This document shows positions 26,327 to 37,707 of a stretch of DNA of 64,000 nt, in pieces. The stretch is from Candidatus Izemoplasma sp. (GTDB lineage Bacteria > Bacillota_I > Bacilli_A > Izemoplasmatales > Izemoplasmataceae). The stretch's first letter is position 1, and every line of letters begins with the position of its first letter. The notes below the pieces were generated by a model, which saw only the letters and a list, made by a program, of their open reading frames with translations, made no database searches and was not told the DNA's origin. The position numbers were made by a program, and so were the translations under genes. The stretch lies in the NCBI GenBank assembly GCA_018402725.1, contig JAGYII010000003.1, forward strand, positions 26,143 through 90,142, read 5' to 3'.

Positions 26327-26355
26327 TTTACAAAAAGCTGTATGACACCTATAAT
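26327..26355 (+). promoter_or_regulatory. Predicted promoter of the small lipoprotein gene
   Basis: TTTACA (26327-26332) and TATAAT (26350-26355) with a 17-base spacer. Confidence 0.75.
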
Positions 26356-26386
26356 ATACATGTAATGAAGTCTAAAAGGAAAACAA

Positions 26387-26854
26387 ATGAAAAAGCAATA
26401 CTTTTATTTGCGCTCTTCTTGTTTTTACGCTCGCTGCATGTGGAGCTGAACAAGGTGAGTATATCTCAGGGATTTATCATGGGTATTCAGTAGGAAACCA
26501 ACCATCCATCGCGATCGTTAGCGTTGATGAAAACGGAATGATTATCAATGTCCTCATTGATTCAGTCTATTTGAAATCAGAAGCTGATGGCGGCGTCTTC
26601 TGGACATCAAGAGGAAAACGAAGCTGAAGGCATTGCCAATACAAAACGCGCCTATGACAATGGATGTGGATATTAATATGCACCCTGCAACCCCGTCGTA
26701 AACTGCGAAGTCGCTGGTGAACTCATGTGGTGGCAACAAGTCGACCTCATCGCTGAAGCGGTGAATAGCTAATCAAGGGACTTCCAAGTTGACCTAGATG
26801 CCAACAAACACGGGCGATGACGCCATGTCAGGCGTCACCATTACAGTGGATTAA
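26387..26854 (+). pseudogene. FMN-binding-type lipoprotein, frameshifted
   Basis: From the ATG at 26387 (AAAAGGAAA upstream), frame changes give a lipoprotein signal ending LTLAACGAEQ, a body with GIYHGYSVGNQPSIAIVSVDENG, a segment MWWQQVDLIAEAV, and a C-terminal DAMSGVTITVD. The last resembles the D-x-(V/I)-(S/A)-GVTIT ending of small extracellular FMN-binding-like proteins, where the Thr carries the flavin in related electron-transfer proteins. Several indels break it. Flavin attachment here is inference. It lies between a good promoter and a good terminator, so the transcription unit is intact even though the frame is not. Confidence 0.65.
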
Positions 26855-26902
26855 TGCACCTTGCTGCAGTTCAAGCAGCCTCAACAAAGCAACACACACT
26901 AT

Positions 26903-26937
26903 TAAAACACCCTCTCAAACCTGAGAGGGTGTTTTTA
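26903..26937. terminator. Bidirectional terminator
   Basis: Stem AAACACCCTCTCA / TGAGAGGGTGTTT with loop AACC and T-runs usable on both strands, between two converging genes. Confidence 0.9.
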
Positions 26938-27474
26938 TATTCCATAATCCTTTATTGGAGGTGGTGACCGCCATCGCCCCAACTTGATAGGCAGCGGTCC
27001 ACTTCTTCGGGGGGTGCTAATCAATCCCCCCAAGATGACGGGGATAGAGATATGATTTTTAACTAAGTGGACCATTTTAGGAATTGCGGGTAAGATCTCA
27101 ATGGCATCGGGGTGTTGATGTGTCATCATTTCTAAACTTTGTTCTAGACTTAAAGTGTCTTTTAAGAAAAACCGCATAATGGCATACGTTCCGCGCTTTT
27201 GACACATTTCAATAACTTTAGGTTTGGTCGTGATGATGCCGTCTACATTGAAATGCTGTATCAAATAGATGGCCCCGTATTCATCATTACTCAAGCCTTT
27301 AATTAATTCAAGATGAACAAAGACTTTCTTAGCGGCATCACGCATTTCTTGAATGAGTCCTTCAAGCTGAGCGAGTTGGAAGTTCATTAAAATGCCGACT
27401 TCATGATCTGTTTTCAAAAAAGTACGTAATGTTTGGTGGGAACTAATCGCCGGAATGATAAAAGATTTAATCAT
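26935..27474 (-). pseudogene. glpP: Glycerol-3-phosphate-responsive antiterminator GlpP, C-terminus frameshifted
   Basis: A 179-residue reading frame matches GlpP for about 150 residues: AISSHQTLRTFL near the start, VFVHLELIKGLSNDEYG in the middle, GIITTKPKVI, IEILPAIPK and PVILGGLIST. The expected ending (AYQVGAMAVTTSNKGLW) is present in another frame near 26,945-26,990, so two small indels distort the last 30 residues. GlpP binds glycerol-3-phosphate and prevents termination in glp mRNA leaders in Bacillus. No glpF/K/D gene is in the window. The protein may in truth be intact if these are sequence errors. Confidence 0.82.
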
Positions 27475-27534
27475 ATGAACCTCTTCTTCATCGTACTTGA
27501 TTCAGCCTTTTTTTGCAATTTTAATATCCATCTC

Positions 27535-27563
27535 TTGACATGTTTTAAGGGGTGGTGTATAAA
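27535..27563 (+). promoter_or_regulatory. Promoter of groES-groEL
   Basis: Consensus TTGACA (27535-27540) and TATAAA (27558-27563) with a 17-base spacer, immediately before the CIRCE element. Confidence 0.85.
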
Positions 27564-27567
27564 GGTA

Positions 27568-27594
27568 TTAGCACAAACGCTTGTTGAGTGCTAA
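27568..27594. promoter_or_regulatory. CIRCE element (HrcA operator)
   Basis: TTAGCACAA-N9-GAGTGCTAA. The right arm is a perfect CIRCE half-site; the left arm differs at its last two bases (AA in place of TC). Position just after the -10 element and the exact N9 spacing support HrcA control of the chaperonin operon. Confidence 0.9.
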
Positions 27595-27618
27595 AATGTT
27601 ATTTCAGGAGGAAATGAT

Positions 27619-29524
<1,906 letters not shown>

Positions 29525-29528
29525 AAGT

Positions 29529-29562
29529 AAAACTCTCTAACATCAGTTAGAGAGTTTTTTTT
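29529..29562. terminator. Terminator after groEL
   Basis: Stem AACTCTCTAAC / GTTAGAGAGTT with loop ATCA and a T-run; A-rich on the other side, so possibly also used by the converging ABC gene. Confidence 0.88.
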
Positions 29563-31990
29563 AGATATCATATTGGGCATTAATCATCGCAGGCGTTTTA
29601 TTTAAGAGTAAGGCGGTCGGGAGGAGTCCCGCAAATACATTGATGAGATAAATAAAGAGGATGCCAAAGCCAATCGTTAGCGGCGTAATCTGAATGACAT
29701 TGATTAAGGTAATGGCGGCATTTTGAACTTCATTGAGGGCATACGTCATAAACCCAAAGCCAATTAAAGACGTAAATGAGGTTAAAATGACACTTTCAAT
29801 CATAAAGAGCTTTTGGATGTCCCATTTTGAAATCCCTAAGGACCGGTAAACCCCGATGTCATAAATTCTTGAAATCATCGAAGAGCGAATGATGAAATAA
29901 AAGCTAAGACCAGAAGCCACAAGGGCAATCAAGGTAAAGATGAGTAACCCTGAATAGGCGATCAGGTTCTCACTTCTTACTTCTTTGATGGTTTGATCAA
30001 TCACATCAACGCCACTCAGGCCTCGTGTTGATAAGGCATCGGTGGTGGACTCAGCATCCAACCCATACAAGAATATTTGTTGTTCACCAGGCAGTTGGTG
30101 ATATAGATGACGGGCTAAAGCAAGGTCACTCATTAGATAGCGGTTTTGAAGAAAGACATTATCACTTTGATAAAGGCCCACCACTTGATAGGTTAAATCT
30201 TGAAGCGTGACTTGTAAGGTATTTAAAGGTCCCTCACCTAAGAGAACATAATCACTTTCTGAGATGATGAGTTCTTGGTCTGATAGGGGGGCTCTTCCTT
30301 GAGTAATTTCTAGGTCTGACTGATGACCTTCAAACGGCGAAATGAGCGCAGGAATGTTATTAGAAGCGAGATACAACTGAAGGCCTAAGGCTTTATTCGC
30401 ATATAGGCCATTGGCCACCCCATCACTTATGCCGACGATTTTTAAAGGCCCAGCGGTGGGGTGATCAATGCTCATTCTTAAAAAGAGCTCGAGCCGGTTA
30501 ATTTCTAAGGCTAACAGTCTATTTTGAAGCATTAAGTCTTCAGCTACAAAACGGTCGATGATAATCTCTTGAGGGTTTTCTGGAAGGCGACCATGAATTA
30601 AGGTGCCTTCAAATAAATCAAGGTCAAACCAGGGAGCGGAGAAAAAGACCGTGCTTTGATTTTGGTAAATCGGAATTAATAAGAGTTCACTGTCTAACGA
30701 TTCAGTCAAGGAGATTCCATCAATCTCTGGAATGGTGTAGAGGGATTTAAACGTATCATAGGTGGTAAATTGGCGACGTTCAACGAAGACCGTTTCGGCG
30801 GGTTGGACCAAGGCATCTTCAGGTTTAACAATCAAGATGGACCCTAAAAAGGCAGTGGCTAAAGCCACGACCGCGCCCGATAATGCAAAACCGAGATATA
30901 AGAGACGTCCGGCTTTAGAAATTGAACGCAGTTTTTGAAAGGTCATCCTTAGGGATTCTTTCAAACTTAAGACGTGTTGTCTTTTTTTCTTTTCTATCGG
31001 ATTAATTAAAGACTTGACATCAAAGTTTTCGGTATCTTTTTCGACTGATTGAATCGCATCTTTAGCATGGGCATCTTTAAAAGTAAGATCGGACGTATCA
31101 TCAACGATGACCACTTTTTGATGGGACTTTGAAGGCAACTTCACATAAATGGTATTGTTTTTTACAACGACCGATAGATCTAAGGGGGAAGTTAAGGAAT
31201 CATCAAAATACAGTTGATAGTTGGTGAGGGTATCGGTGAAACGCTTGGATGATTTCAAATCTTTCAAATAGATCTCATCGTCTAAGCTGAGATTAAATGA
31301 AGCCACCGGGGTATTGGGTTCATCACTCATGATTTTACCGTCTTGCATTTTAATGACGCGGTTACCGAACTGATAGGCTAAGTGTTGCTCGTGGGTAACC
31401 ATAATAACGAGTTTATGATTGGCAATACTCCGAATCATCTGCATGATGGACAAGGTATTTCTAGAATCTAAGTTACCCGTGGGTTCATCGGCGATAATGA
31501 TGTCAGGATTTTTGGCCAACGCCCGGGCAATCGCCACACGTTGTTGTTGGCCCCCTGAAAGTTGTGAGGCTTTTCGGTTTTTATAGTTTTCCATTTTCAC
31601 GGCTTTTAAGAGCTCCGTGATGCGTTCATTTAAAGCATCAGGATGTTGAATCCCAATCATCTTTAAGGTTAAAGCGATATTTTCATAGACGGTTTCGTTG
31701 GGTAATAAATAATAGTTTTGGAATATCGTTCCGATTTTAAAATTACGGAGTTGGTCCCACGTTTTGGATTGATAGCGCTTAAGGGTTTGATCTTCAAATT
31801 CAAGTTGTCCCGAGTCTACTTTATCAAGCCCACCAATGACGTTGAGTAAAGTGGTCTTCCCTGAGCCGGATGGCCCTAATAAAACCACTAATCCAGGGGC
31901 CTCAAACGCTAAGTTGATATCGTTTAATACATGGACTTCGGAGGCTTTGCGCTTATTGAAGGTTTTGTCTAAGCGATGTAATTTAATCAT
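29561..31990 (-). CDS. ABC exporter-type protein, fused ATPase and FtsX-like permease (second of a pair)
   Basis: An 809-residue fusion. Residues about 1-220 are a MacB/LolD-type ATPase: Walker [10 protein letters not shown], signature [15 protein letters not shown], Walker [14 protein letters not shown] charged linker follows, then a first membrane segment near 365-390, a large extracytoplasmic domain, and a C-terminal FtsX-like domain with three membrane segments (about 690-800). Such proteins act as mechanotransmitters or exporters of peptides or lipids. It starts one base after the preceding ABC gene, so the two probably work as a heterodimer. No sensor kinase is nearby. Confidence 0.88.
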   Translation of the reverse strand: MIKLHRLDKTFNKRKASEVHVLNDINLAFEAPGLVVLLGPSGSGKTTLLNVIGGLDKVDSGQLEFEDQTLKRYQSKTWDQLRNFKIGTIFQNYYLLPNETVYENIALTLKMIGIQHPDALNERITELLKAVKMENYKNRKASQLSGGQQQRVAIARALAKNPDIIIADEPTGNLDSRNTLSIMQMIRSIANHKLVIMVTHEQHLAYQFGNRVIKMQDGKIMSDEPNTPVASFNLSLDDEIYLKDLKSSKRFTDTLTNYQLYFDDSLTSPLDLSVVVKNNTIYVKLPSKSHQKVVIVDDTSDLTFKDAHAKDAIQSVEKDTENFDVKSLINPIEKKKRQHVLSLKESLRMTFQKLRSISKAGRLLYLGFALSGAVVALATAFLGSILIVKPEDALVQPAETVFVERRQFTTYDTFKSLYTIPEIDGISLTESLDSELLLIPIYQNQSTVFFSAPWFDLDLFEGTLIHGRLPENPQEIIIDRFVAEDLMLQNRLLALEINRLELFLRMSIDHPTAGPLKIVGISDGVANGLYANKALGLQLYLASNNIPALISPFEGHQSDLEITQGRAPLSDQELIISESDYVLLGEGPLNTLQVTLQDLTYQVVGLYQSDNVFLQNRYLMSDLALARHLYHQLPGEQQIFLYGLDAESTTDALSTRGLSGVDVIDQTIKEVRSENLIAYSGLLIFTLIALVASGLSFYFIIRSSMISRIYDIGVYRSLGISKWDIQKLFMIESVILTSFTSLIGFGFMTYALNEVQNAAITLINVIQITPLTIGFGILFIYLINVFAGLLPTALLLNKTPAMINAQYDI

Positions 31991-31991
31991 G

Positions 31992-34232
31992 TTATTCCCC
32001 CCTCATAGCGGTTTGGACTGTTTGGGTAAAGATCTTTTTATTAAACCTCAACCCTAAGAAAACCATCATAATCAACAGTAATGATAACGCAACGATGTAA
32101 TTGAATACGGTGTAAAAACGCAAGTAGTTAGGCCAGCCAAAATCAAAGATGGCATTGCCTAATAAAGCGCCATAAACTCCGATAAAGGCCACCGTCATCA
32201 TCATCATGAGCTCTAAGATGGTAATGGTGTTTAAATCTCGCTTAGACGCCCCAATTGAACGCATGATGACATAGTCTTTTTGGCGACTCTTCATCACATT
32301 TTTTAACGCTAAATACGACACGAGATACATCACGAATAAAATGAAGATGGTACTAAAGATTTGAAAGATATTAGCAATCACCCCAAAAATAGCTTCAAAA
32401 GGTTCTTGGTACCCTGCGGGATAAATCGAAAAGTATCTTTCAGGTAAAGAATCTTGGACCCTTTGAGCCGCAAAGGCATCTTCCACGATCAAGGTCATTT
32501 GATAGGTTTGATTATCTAAAAAGCCGGCCCAAGCACTTGGATGCGCAATAATAAGGGAGTTTGATCCATATTTAGCATCAATGATTTGGTTGGATAAAGC
32601 GCCGCTAAACGTAAAGGGAATTTGACGAGGTTGATCGTTAAACGGATTTTGGACGGACATCTCAAACTCAAGTTCAATGAATTCATCTAAGGAAAGCTCA
32701 GGAAAAAACCGAGGCAAGATGGTGGCTTCTGCTTCCACTCCATTAATAAAGATATCATCCACGTCTAAGGTATCATCTAGAAATAAGTTAAAGTCGGTGT
32801 CTAAGGTAAATAGGGCCGTGCCCTCAAATTCAAGACGAACTCGGTGATATTTAGCTAAGGCTTGGTTGATCAAAAGTGAGTTAGCGAGTAATGAATCATC
32901 CACATACACCATTTCAGGCCAACTCGATGTTCCAAGTGAATGAAGCCCGACCACCGTATAAAGAGTGGACTCATTGGGAAGCGAGCTAAACCGGAAGCTT
33001 TCAATCGAGACATAGGCACTGATGACTTGACCCAATTGATACGTAGTCCCAAAGGAAAATAGACCCCCTTGATTATCCGGCATCACAATTTCACTGGCAT
33101 TCACCGGTAATCTCCCCTGGCTAAGGGTGTTTTCACTCAATGAAGAGGCGGGCATAAAATGATAAGGGGTTGAAAATTCGGCATTGATGGGATCTTCAAC
33201 TTGTAAATACAAATCAAGAACCGGATCAAATTGAACCACCGATTTAACGGCGTCAATTTGATTAAAGGTCGCAAGATCATTCGCATCAAGAGGAATCCCG
33301 TCAACATGCGTCACGACTAAGCGATGTTCAGAACGTGAACTAAATACGGGATGAAAACTAAATCCCGGGGTGTTTGATTGATCGACATACGATCCGTATG
33401 AAAGCATAAACACACCAACAATAAAAACACTGATGAGTCCCATCAGTAACGTCCTTTTTGGCATTGAAAAAAGGTTTCTAAGGGCGACGGTCCATAATGA
33501 TAAAGCTGATGTCTTTTCCGTTTTACTCGGTAAAGATTCTTGAACAGGGGCTGTTTTTTTGAGGATTTTATCCTCTTGAATTTTTCCATCAAAGATTCGT
33601 ATTTTACGGGTGGCAATGTCAGCGACTTCTTCGGCGTTATGGGTCACTAAGATGACAAGTTTATCTTGAGCGACGGTCTTTAAGAGGGCTAAGATTTTAC
33701 GAGCAGTGTCTTGGTCGAGGTTTCCGGTGGGCTCATCAGCCACAATGATAGGAGCATCTTTAGCAAGGGCTCGTGCGATGGCCACTCTTTGTTTTTGACC
33801 CCCGGATAGTTTCGAGGTTTTTTGTTTGGCTTGCGGGGATAGACCTACGGCTTCAATCAGTTCTAGCGCTCTTGTTTTGCGGGCTTTTTTAGGATAACTC
33901 GATAACTTCAAAGCTAGTAAAACATTATCATAAACCGTATAGGCATCAATGATATTGAAGCGTTGGAAAATAAAACCGATATACTTCTTTCGGTAGTTTT
34001 CCCAATCTTCTGTATCATAATAAGACGTTTCTTCATCTTTGATCCAAAGTTCACCGTCTTCAAAGGAATCAAGTCCACTGATGACGTTTAGTAAGGTGGA
34101 TTTACCACTCCCAGATTCACCCGTGATGACCACGAATTCACCCACTTCAAAGCTGAGATTGATACTATCTAAAGCTTTGACGACTTGGTCATTGGATGTG
34201 TAGTATTTAGATAAACGTTCAAGTTTAAGCAT
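31992..34232 (-). CDS. ABC exporter-type protein, fused ATPase and FtsX-like permease (first of a pair)
   Basis: A 746-residue fusion with the same architecture as its neighbour: ATPase at about 1-220 ([36 protein letters not shown]), a membrane segment near 260-285, a large external domain, and three C-terminal membrane segments in an FtsX-like domain. The ATG at 34232 follows AAAGAGAGTGCTT; a longer frame from 34259 would start inside the operator region. The promoter upstream overlaps a perfect palindrome (34261-34276). Substrate unknown; antimicrobial peptides or lipoproteins are the usual guesses for this family. Confidence 0.88.
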   Translation of the reverse strand: MLKLERLSKYYTSNDQVVKALDSINLSFEVGEFVVITGESGSGKSTLLNVISGLDSFEDGELWIKDEETSYYDTEDWENYRKKYIGFIFQRFNIIDAYTVYDNVLLALKLSSYPKKARKTRALELIEAVGLSPQAKQKTSKLSGGQKQRVAIARALAKDAPIIVADEPTGNLDQDTARKILALLKTVAQDKLVILVTHNAEEVADIATRKIRIFDGKIQEDKILKKTAPVQESLPSKTEKTSALSLWTVALRNLFSMPKRTLLMGLISVFIVGVFMLSYGSYVDQSNTPGFSFHPVFSSRSEHRLVVTHVDGIPLDANDLATFNQIDAVKSVVQFDPVLDLYLQVEDPINAEFSTPYHFMPASSLSENTLSQGRLPVNASEIVMPDNQGGLFSFGTTYQLGQVISAYVSIESFRFSSLPNESTLYTVVGLHSLGTSSWPEMVYVDDSLLANSLLINQALAKYHRVRLEFEGTALFTLDTDFNLFLDDTLDVDDIFINGVEAEATILPRFFPELSLDEFIELEFEMSVQNPFNDQPRQIPFTFSGALSNQIIDAKYGSNSLIIAHPSAWAGFLDNQTYQMTLIVEDAFAAQRVQDSLPERYFSIYPAGYQEPFEAIFGVIANIFQIFSTIFILFVMYLVSYLALKNVMKSRQKDYVIMRSIGASKRDLNTITILELMMMMTVAFIGVYGALLGNAIFDFGWPNYLRFYTVFNYIVALSLLLIMMVFLGLRFNKKIFTQTVQTAMRGE

Positions 34233-34260
34233 AAGCACTCTCTTTTGCTGATGTGTCATT

Positions 34261-34295
34261 AGTGTAATTTTACACTATCATGAATCAAATATCAA
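34261..34295 (-). promoter_or_regulatory. Promoter of the ABC pair with palindromic operator over the -10
   Basis: Minus strand -35 TTGATA (34290-34295) and -10 TAAAAT (34267-34272), 17-base spacer. The palindrome AGTGTAA-TT-TTACACT (34261-34276) covers the -10 element. GntR/YtrA-type repressors of ABC exporter genes recognise AGTGTA-like half-sites in Firmicutes; which regulator acts here is unknown. Confidence 0.7.
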
Positions 34296-34321
34296 AAAAA
34301 GTCTATGTTTAACATAGACTT
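34293..34321 (-). terminator. Terminator of the Fur-ankyrin operon
   Basis: Minus strand stem AGTCTATG / CATAGACT with a five-base loop followed by a T-run; it overlaps the stop codon of the 34320-35039 gene and abuts the -35 of the next promoter. Confidence 0.85.
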
Positions 34322-35039
34322 AACGAACAAATAACTGATGCTCGGGGAGGGTGACTTCGCTGAGGTATTCTGGATAGGCTTGATAAAGGATAACCTTCAT
34401 GAAATTCGATCGTTCAGTAAAGGCTTTATTCAGAGATTTTGCGGGAGCTTTATCACGACTTAAGCCATCGGCTAAAACCACTAATTGATGATAGCCCGAT
34501 GGGTTTTCCAAAAGCCGCTCTTGGGCTTTGATTGGTAAAGCGCTAAAGGCTTCTTGTTCGGCTTTAATCAACGAAGTAACTTCTTCTTTTTGCAACCATG
34601 CCATTAGAAATAAAATGACTTGATTGAGATAGGTACTATACGTATCGACTTCTAAAAAGGCTTTAAAATCAGACTTAATTTTATCAACGGTTAAAGCCGC
34701 GCTTTCAAAATCACCGGTAAATAAATACCCCATCGCTAGACGTTGATGTTTGGTGATGGTCCACACGGGATTAAAACGGTTTCCTTTTTCAACAAGGGCC
34801 TGATAGGCTTTTAGATACTCCGGTGCATTTAAGCGAATCATTAAAAGAACTTCGTAGTTTTGAATGAAGCGCATCGTATTCCGCTTGGTTTGAGAATAAG
34901 TGAGGAGCCCAAAAAGGGCTAAAATGAGTCCAATAAAGGTCCATCCTGTATCGTTAAATCTCAAATAGGTTGCTAAACCAAACGCCACTACGATGGAAAA
35001 AAGGATAAAGATGGTATTCGCTTTAAAATCTAAAATCAT
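34320..35039 (-). CDS. Membrane protein of unknown function, last gene of the Fur-ankyrin operon
   Basis: A 239-residue protein with two closely spaced hydrophobic segments at about residues 8-24 and 31-47, then a basic stretch (TKRNTMRF) and a soluble helical cytoplasmic domain rich in Leu and Ala that may form helical hairpins (TPR-like in appearance, not assigned). I do not recognise a family. It follows the ankyrin gene by 9 bases and ends in the operon terminator, so it shares the regulation of the Fur-family gene. Confidence 0.75.
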   Translation of the reverse strand: MILDFKANTIFILFSIVVAFGLATYLRFNDTGWTFIGLILALFGLLTYSQTKRNTMRFIQNYEVLLMIRLNAPEYLKAYQALVEKGNRFNPVWTITKHQRLAMGYLFTGDFESAALTVDKIKSDFKAFLEVDTYSTYLNQVILFLMAWLQKEEVTSLIKAEQEAFSALPIKAQERLLENPSGYHQLVVLADGLSRDKAPAKSLNKAFTERSNFMKVILYQAYPEYLSEVTLPEHQLFVR

Positions 35040-35048
35040 TATAAGCTC

Positions 35049-36545
35049 CTAACTTAAATACCGTTTGGGATGCGATAGGTGGGGATCATAACTAATGTCT
35101 TCAAGTCCTATTTTATAATACATATGTAAATAATAAACATCCACTAAATGAGAGTAGACAACCGCTTTTTGGGAGGAACTTTGCTTCGGTTTAAGTTGCC
35201 ACTCGACCTGAGCCATTTGGTTGATTTCATAACCTTCTGAAGAAATAACTACGGGGCTTTCAACATCATCCACAAAGGCCTGAATGAGTTCTGTGGAAGC
35301 GGGGATATCAATCATATCGACCATTAATTGCAAGGTTTTACTTTCATCGTGGTTGAATTTCCCATGAAAGACCATGGCCAGTTGTTCGGTATCATGCATC
35401 TCAAAGGGAAAATCATAAGAACGCTGGATGAATGCTTCTTTCATCGCTTCAGACTCAAATTCAATTAAGGTCATGTACGGTTGATATAAGGCGACCCCAT
35501 GCGTATAGGACAAATCATAAAACTCTTCTTCATCCAGTTCATAAAATTCTTCAGGATCTAAATTAAAGACTACTTTCACATAGCGCATGATGTCTTCAAT
35601 GTTTAATTGAGTTCGCCGATCAATCAAATCATAATCATGCAGTGTTAGTTTTTCTGTGTCTTTTTGATTGAAGTCAATTAAATGGGAAATTTCTAACGTA
35701 AACCGAGCATTTCTTAATAATAATTGATGAGCACTTGGCACCCCTAAAGAAGTCAATGCGTTACAGTCGGCGCCTAAGGCTACAAGGTATTCGACGTAGC
35801 GGGCCTCTTTGGCATGTCGCAAGGCTAAATGAAGGAGGGAAAAACCAAATTCATCTTGGTCATTCACCGAAATCCCTCGCTTTAAAATAAAATCAATGGT
35901 TCTTTTAAAATCGGTGTACCGATTAAACTTCATAATCCGAATGAACGCATCAGATTCTGCTAAGAAGGCTAAGTCTTCGGCATCTTCAATGACATTTAGA
36001 TAATGAGGAAAATAAGCGACAATGTCATAAATCAAATGTTCATTGAGTAAATATGGAGTATAAGTGGGGTCATTTTTTAAGAAATAAAACATCGATTCAT
36101 GATCTAAACTCATCCGGATCAGTTCAAGTTCAGCATCGACAGACACTGGGAAATTTAAAATCAGTCGCTTAAAGAAATCAAGGCTATCATATTGAATCAC
36201 GTAATCATATAAGCTCAGTAAGTCATCGTCATCAAAAGACCATTGAGCAAGGGCTAAATGAAGGAAATCTTCTTGCTCAAAAACGGCGCAGACCGATAAA
36301 AGTGACAAATTAAACGGCGTATAAAAATGACTGTAATCCTCATGGTCTAAAAGATAATTAAAAATGGAGGTTGCTTCATAAGCAATGACCACTTCAATCA
36401 CATCAAAAAGCTCATCAATCGGATTTTCATCCGCTTTATAATGAGCTAAAAAAGCCGTTAAGTCATCCTCGCGGATGGCACTTACCCAAGCTAAAAAATA
36501 GGCTAAATCATCCGATTTAATAAAACTTTTATACGCTTCTAACAC
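35049..36545 (-). CDS. Ankyrin-repeat protein of unknown function
   Basis: A 498-residue acidic soluble protein with no signal peptide. The clearest ankyrin unit is near residues 225-275 (DEFGFSLLHLALRHAKEARYVEYLVALGADCNALTSLG is the consensus DxxGxTxLHxA...G register), and weaker Leu-rich helical pairs precede it. The C-terminal half has an Asp/Glu cluster (LDPEEFYELDEEEFYDL). Ankyrin proteins next to PerR/Fur systems are known from catalase loci (AnkB types), but no catalase is seen here. It starts three bases after the end of the preceding membrane-protein gene. Confidence 0.72.
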   Translation of the reverse strand: MLEAYKSFIKSDDLAYFLAWVSAIREDDLTAFLAHYKADENPIDELFDVIEVVIAYEATSIFNYLLDHEDYSHFYTPFNLSLLSVCAVFEQEDFLHLALAQWSFDDDDLLSLYDYVIQYDSLDFFKRLILNFPVSVDAELELIRMSLDHESMFYFLKNDPTYTPYLLNEHLIYDIVAYFPHYLNVIEDAEDLAFLAESDAFIRIMKFNRYTDFKRTIDFILKRGISVNDQDEFGFSLLHLALRHAKEARYVEYLVALGADCNALTSLGVPSAHQLLLRNARFTLEISHLIDFNQKDTEKLTLHDYDLIDRRTQLNIEDIMRYVKVVFNLDPEEFYELDEEEFYDLSYTHGVALYQPYMTLIEFESEAMKEAFIQRSYDFPFEMHDTEQLAMVFHGKFNHDESKTLQLMVDMIDIPASTELIQAFVDDVESPVVISSEGYEINQMAQVEWQLKPKQSSSQKAVVYSHLVDVYYLHMYYKIGLEDISYDPHLSHPKRYLS

Positions 36546-36917
36546 CTAAGACTCCTTTAAATCTAAAAACTTTAAGATACCTAAGGTGAACATTCTTAAG
36601 AACTTCTCCACCATAATTAAGGCCCCATAAAAAAAGAGTAAAATAAAAGATAATAATTTACCCACCCATCCAAATAGACTAAATCCTTTGGGTTGCCAGA
36701 CGTTTTGTGTCACTTCTTTTAAGGCTTTTGGATAAACAACCCATGATCTTAATAAAAGGTTTGTAAAGATGCTCACTCCCAAGGCGATCATCGATAGTAA
36801 AAAGAAAAAGACCGCAAACGGCCAAATCATCATTTTTAATAGGACCTCATTAAACCGGTAACCTTTAAAATCGATCAGGGTGTAATAAGGCCACGTCTTC
36901 ATCATTTTCCGGGTCAT
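36546..36917 (-). CDS. Small membrane protein of unknown function
   Basis: A 123-residue protein with two or three hydrophobic segments (about 35-58 and 85-110), basic loops and aromatic-rich ends. The natural start is the ATG at 36917, which overlaps the stop of the Fur-family gene as TGATG; the longer frame from 36932 begins with TTG and no better signal. Family not recognised. Its position between a metal/peroxide regulator and an ankyrin protein suggests a membrane partner of that system. Confidence 0.7.
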   Translation of the reverse strand: MTRKMMKTWPYYTLIDFKGYRFNEVLLKMMIWPFAVFFFLLSMIALGVSIFTNLLLRSWVVYPKALKEVTQNVWQPKGFSLFGWVGKLLSFILLFFYGALIMVEKFLRMFTLGILKFLDLKES

Positions 36918-37318
36918 CACGGATTTAGACAACGCTCACAAGTCCCCGTAAATAAGACCGATCGATCCACGATTTTGAACGATTGAAATCCACGCGGGAC
37001 ATGCGACTCTTCTGGAAGTTCAGCGTCATAGACTTGATGACATACCAAACACTGAAAATGAGCATGGGGATGACCGGCTAAATCGTACCGGTTTTCTTGA
37101 TCTTTCAACATCACCACTCTGGCAATTTGTTTTTCCGTAAACAAATGCAGTGTATTGTAAACGGTGGTTTTTGATAGGGTAGGAATTTGGTTCACCAGGT
37201 GACGATATATCTCTTCAACATTGGGATGAGAGTTCGATTCTTTTAAACAATCGTAAATCATCATCCGGGTTAAAGAGGGTTTAATTCCATGCTGGGTAAG
37301 AATACTTGCACTTGACAT
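36917..37318 (-). CDS. Fur-family transcriptional regulator, PerR-like
   Basis: A 133-residue winged-helix metalloregulator. The DNA-binding part includes LSKTTVYNTLHLF; the regulatory metal site is suggested by HPHAHFQC; structural zinc ligands are C-x2-C in CLVCHQ and C-x2-C in CERC at the end. PerR senses peroxide through Fe-catalysed His oxidation; Fur and Zur share the fold, so the exact signal is inferred. A perfect Per/Fur-type palindrome lies at 37344-37358, directly upstream, which supports autoregulation. First gene of a four-gene operon. Confidence 0.88.
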   Translation of the reverse strand: MSSASILTQHGIKPSLTRMMIYDCLKESNSHPNVEEIYRHLVNQIPTLSKTTVYNTLHLFTEKQIARVVMLKDQENRYDLAGHPHAHFQCLVCHQVYDAELPEESHVPRGFQSFKIVDRSVLFTGTCERCLNP

Positions 37319-37334
37319 AGAGCCTCACACATTC

Positions 37335-37358
37335 ATTATAAACTTGTAATCATTACAA
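37335..37358 (-). promoter_or_regulatory. Fur/PerR box over the promoter of the regulator operon
   Basis: TTGTAATCATTACAA at 37344-37358 is a perfect 7-1-7 palindrome of the Fur/PerR type (PerR consensus TTATAATnATTATAA). A -10 element TATAAT for the minus strand lies at 37335-37340, so the box covers the promoter spacer. Confidence 0.82.
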
Positions 37359-37431
37359 TATTTTACCACAGTTTAAAGGGACCTGTCATGATATTCATGC
37401 CTCATCGTGTATAATATATTTAGGTGATAAA

Positions 37432-37707
37432 ATGATTTTTATACGTGAAGAGGGCCGCATTTACCATGGAGACCCTCAAAAGCCCGATGCTTTTATCAAA
37501 TATATTATGGCGCAAGACGGCGTTATCAAAGCCACGTCTACGGTCGTTGATGAAGCCTTAAGGGGCCAGGGAATTGCCAAGTTATTATTGGATGAACTGG
37601 CGGCTTTAGCACGAGAAAAACACTGGACCATCATTCCGGTGTGTTCTTATGTCGTCACCGCTTTTAAACGATTTAAAGAGTATGAGGATGTGATCTTTAA
37701 TGCCTGA
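37432..37707 (+). CDS. Small GNAT-like acetyltransferase (YjdJ/Cgl-type)
   Basis: A 91-residue single-domain GNAT-like protein with the acetyl-CoA loop VVDEALRGQGIAKLLLDEL and the family's ending IIPVCSYVVTAFKRF. This short subgroup (PF14542-type) has no settled substrate. A TATAAT element sits at 37410-37415 ahead of GGTGATAAA. The 3' end overlaps the start of the XRE gene by 8 bases, so the two are coupled. Confidence 0.85.
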   Translation: MIFIREEGRIYHGDPQKPDAFIKYIMAQDGVIKATSTVVDEALRGQGIAKLLLDELAALAREKHWTIIPVCSYVVTAFKRFKEYEDVIFNA

